Assembly (NCBI GenBank): GCA_945907045.1
Contig: CAMDSH010000023.1
Coordinates: forward strand, 1-59,945
Origin: Rhizobium sp. Q54
GTDB lineage: Bacteria > Pseudomonadota > Alphaproteobacteria > Rhizobiales > Xanthobacteraceae
Reading direction: 5' to 3'
DNA: 59,945 bases
Part shown: piece by piece, positions 58,411 through 59,945 of the stretch
Layout: each line of letters starts with the position of its first letter
How positions within the stretch are numbered: the first letter of the stretch is position 1
Program-made: the position numbers and the translations under genes
Notes under the pieces: model-generated
The model's input: the letters and a program-made list of their open reading frames with translations, nothing else
The model's database searches: none
What the model was told of the DNA's origin: nothing

Positions 58411-58845
58411 ATGCATAAAACTTCCACCGCCGCAGTCCTGCTTCTCGCTTTGATGTCGAGCCCGGTGCTGGCCGCCGACCCGAGCGGCACGTGGATGTCG
58501 GAAGACGGCGGCACCCGAGTGCGCATCAGCAATTGCGGTGAGTCGCTTTGCGGCAGCGTGGTGTGGCTGAAAAATCCGATCGACAAGACGACCGGAAAAC
58601 CGAAAACCGACAAGTTCAATCCGGACGACGGCAAGAAGAACCGCCCGATGCTCGGCCTGCAGGTGATCCTGGGCATGAAGCCGAACGGCACCGACAGGTG
58701 GTCCGGCCAGATTTATAACGCCGACGACGGCAAGACCTATCGCAGCAATCTCATGCTGCAATCGCCGACCAAGGCGCGCGTCGAAGGCTGCGTGCTGCAG
58801 ATCATCTGCATCGGCGAAAGCTGGACGAAAGTCGCCGAACGCTGA
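58411..58845 (+). CDS. DUF2147-family exported protein
   Basis: A 144-residue protein with signal peptide AVLLLALMSSPVLA|AD. The mature part matches DUF2147: DPSGTWMSEDGGTRVRISNCGESLCGSVVWLK, then GQIYNADDGKTYRSNL and a C-terminal CVLQIICIGESWTKV. A beta-rich periplasmic domain with probable disulfides; function unknown. Confidence 0.88.
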   Translation: MHKTSTAAVLLLALMSSPVLAADPSGTWMSEDGGTRVRISNCGESLCGSVVWLKNPIDKTTGKPKTDKFNPDDGKKNRPMLGLQVILGMKPNGTDRWSGQIYNADDGKTYRSNLMLQSPTKARVEGCVLQIICIGESWTKVAER

Positions 58846-58848
58846 GCG

Positions 58849-59631
58849 TCACTGCGCACGCTGGTTGAACAGCACGGCGCGCACCTTCGGGTCGTGCATG
58901 TCGACCTTGGACGCCTCCTCCACCCGCAAATGCAAGCCGCGCTGAACGGCGGGACGCGCTTTGAGCGTCTCAAGCCAGCGCTTGAGGTGAGGAAACTGGT
59001 TGATGTCCTGCCCCTGCCGGTCCAGCCGGTTGGCCCAGCCGACGCAAGCCATGTCGGCGATGGAGTATTTACCGGCCAAAAATGGGCGGTCTTTCAGGCG
59101 CGTATTCATCACGCCGTAGAGCCGATTGCATTCGTTGGTGTAGCGATCGATCGGGTATTGCAGCTTTTCCGGCGCGTAATGGCGGAAATGATGCGTCTGC
59201 CCCGCCATCGGCCCTAAGCCCCCCATCTGCCAAAACAGCCATTGATCGACTTCGACCCGGCCACGTTCGTCGGCTGGATAAAATTTGCCGGTCTTGCGTC
59301 CGAGATATTGCAAAATCGCGCCGGACTCGAACACCGAGATTGATCTGCCGCCCGGCCCGTCCGGATCGACAATTGCCGGCATCCGGTTGTTCGGCGAGAT
59401 CGCGAGGAAACTCGGCTTGAACTGCTCGCCGGTGGAAATGTTCACCGGGATCATCTTGTAGGGGAGCGCGCACTCCTCAAGCATGATCGATATCTTCCAG
59501 CCGTTCGGAGTCGGCCAGTAATACAGCTCGATGGGTTTGGCGGATTTCGCTTTGGATTTGACGGCCGGTTTGGCTTTCGCTTTGAGCCTGGTTTTGGACT
59601 TCGCTTTTGACTTCGATTTGGCTCGCGCCAT
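58849..59631 (-). CDS. Glutathione S-transferase (YfcG-like) with basic N-terminal tail
   Basis: A 260-residue protein. After about 30 residues rich in Lys/Ala/Ser (ARAKSKSKAKSKTRLKAKAK...) the GST N-terminal domain starts at YYWPTPNGWKISIMLEE, the YfcG/Ure2p pattern with Asn instead of catalytic Tyr/Ser. The C-terminal helical domain contains WLFWQMGGLGPMAGQ and YSIADMACVGWANR. Likely a disulfide reductase. The tail is not part of the GST family and resembles histone H1-like basic tails. ATG with GGAG upstream; a GTG ten codons earlier is possible. Confidence 0.88.
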   Translation of the reverse strand: MARAKSKSKAKSKTRLKAKAKPAVKSKAKSAKPIELYYWPTPNGWKISIMLEECALPYKMIPVNISTGEQFKPSFLAISPNNRMPAIVDPDGPGGRSISVFESGAILQYLGRKTGKFYPADERGRVEVDQWLFWQMGGLGPMAGQTHHFRHYAPEKLQYPIDRYTNECNRLYGVMNTRLKDRPFLAGKYSIADMACVGWANRLDRQGQDINQFPHLKRWLETLKARPAVQRGLHLRVEEASKVDMHDPKVRAVLFNQRAQ

Positions 59632-59830
59632 TGGACCGCTCCATCGCGTTGAACAGATCACCTAAATATGCCGCCCGCTTAGTGCAACTGTTTCACTCCG
59701 GCGGCATTATTCAAACGTAGTTTCCAAACTTGTTTCGTCCGATGGACGGCTGCGCCATGGGCGAATATCTTCCTCAGCAGCGCCGCCTTCGCCCCAAGGC
59801 GGCTCGCGCAAACGGGGCTTGGAGGCTCAC

Positions 59831-59945
59831 ATGTTGAAGCACGTTCTAGCCGCTCTGGTGTCGGCATCGCTCATCACCGCCGTGCCGCTGAGTGCTGTGC
59901 AGGCACAGGGCACGACGCAGGACGCGAAGGCAAAAGCCAAGGCTG
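59831..59945 (+). CDS. Exported protein, 5' part only
   Basis: Thirty-eight codons are visible before the window ends. GGAGG lies six bases before the ATG. The sequence begins with a signal peptide (LKHVLAALVSASLITAVPLSAVQA|QG) and then an Ala/Lys-rich mature start (DAKAKAKA). It may be a small PsiF-like or Ala/Lys-rich periplasmic protein, but too little is present for a call. Confidence 0.6.
   Translation, partial: MLKHVLAALVSASLITAVPLSAVQAQGTTQDAKAKAKA

Overview
The window is chromosomal DNA of a high-GC alphaproteobacterium, almost certainly of the order Hyphomicrobiales (Rhizobiales; Bradyrhizobium/Xanthobacteraceae-like). The evidence is gene content and order: plsX-fabH-ihfA-merR, glyA-nrdR-ribD-ribE-ribH-nusB-thiL, rpoZ-rel-pdxJ-acpS-lepB-rnc-era-recO, an LdtR-type regulator beside an L,D-transpeptidase, a Porin_2-type porin, a leucyl-transferase Bpt, a K+-insensitive H+-pyrophosphatase, and a palindromic repeat with the core CCGAAAAGTGG..CCGGTTTTCGG that is familiar from this group. 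About 67 protein genes and one tRNA-Ser are supported; most are housekeeping.

Left edge (1-7.6 kb): an orphan Ser/Thr phosphorylation locus. It holds a kinase gene cut off after its N-lobe, an FHA protein with three acidic/Thr motifs, a membrane-anchored PP2C phosphatase, a 1577-residue exported helical-repeat protein and a small exported beta-rich protein. No secretion-system genes are visible. This is the least conventional part of the window. 7.6-12.8 kb: lipid/envelope genes (merR, ihfA, fabH, plsX, yceD, a cytochrome bc1 chaperone, bamE). 12.8-17.7 kb: hppA, an MFS transporter and an FMN-dependent 2-hydroxyacid oxidoreductase. 17.7-23.4 kb: the riboflavin/thiamine/one-carbon operon. 23.5-25.6 kb: L,D-transpeptidase with its MarR-type regulator. 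25.8-29.8 kb: a valine-degradation operon (isobutyryl-CoA dehydrogenase, 3-hydroxyisobutyryl-CoA hydrolase, 3-hydroxyisobutyrate dehydrogenase) with two small membrane proteins interleaved. 29.9-37.6 kb: hemB, threonine deaminase, an RDD protein, bpt, mntH with a Mur-like operator, and parC.

37.7-38.5 kb: two small exported Arg/Trp/Cys-rich proteins, then a palindromic repeat. 38.5-45.9 kb: the recO/era/rnc/lepB/acpS/pdxJ/rel/rpoZ block, all on the minus strand. 46.2-55.3 kb: NYN-domain protein, family-5 uracil-DNA glycosylase, peroxiredoxin, VOC protein, an exported superoxide dismutase, smpB, mscL, dapA, a soluble lytic transglycosylase and an alpha/beta hydrolase. 55.4-59.9 kb: a major porin, a tRNA-Ser(GCU) whose 3' end is duplicated nearby next to two strong palindromes (a likely integration scar), a Sel1-repeat protein, a DUF2147 protein, a YfcG-like glutathione transferase with a basic tail, and the start of one more exported protein.

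Starts were chosen by ribosome-binding sites, overlaps and family lengths; several TTG/GTG starts are noted. Nothing here is a complete novel system that can be proven from sequence alone. The best candidates for a second look are the orphan phospho-signalling locus, the repeat element that supplies two converging stop codons, the tRNA-Ser scar, the interleaved inverted repeats upstream of rpoZ, and the twin small Cys/Arg/Trp proteins.
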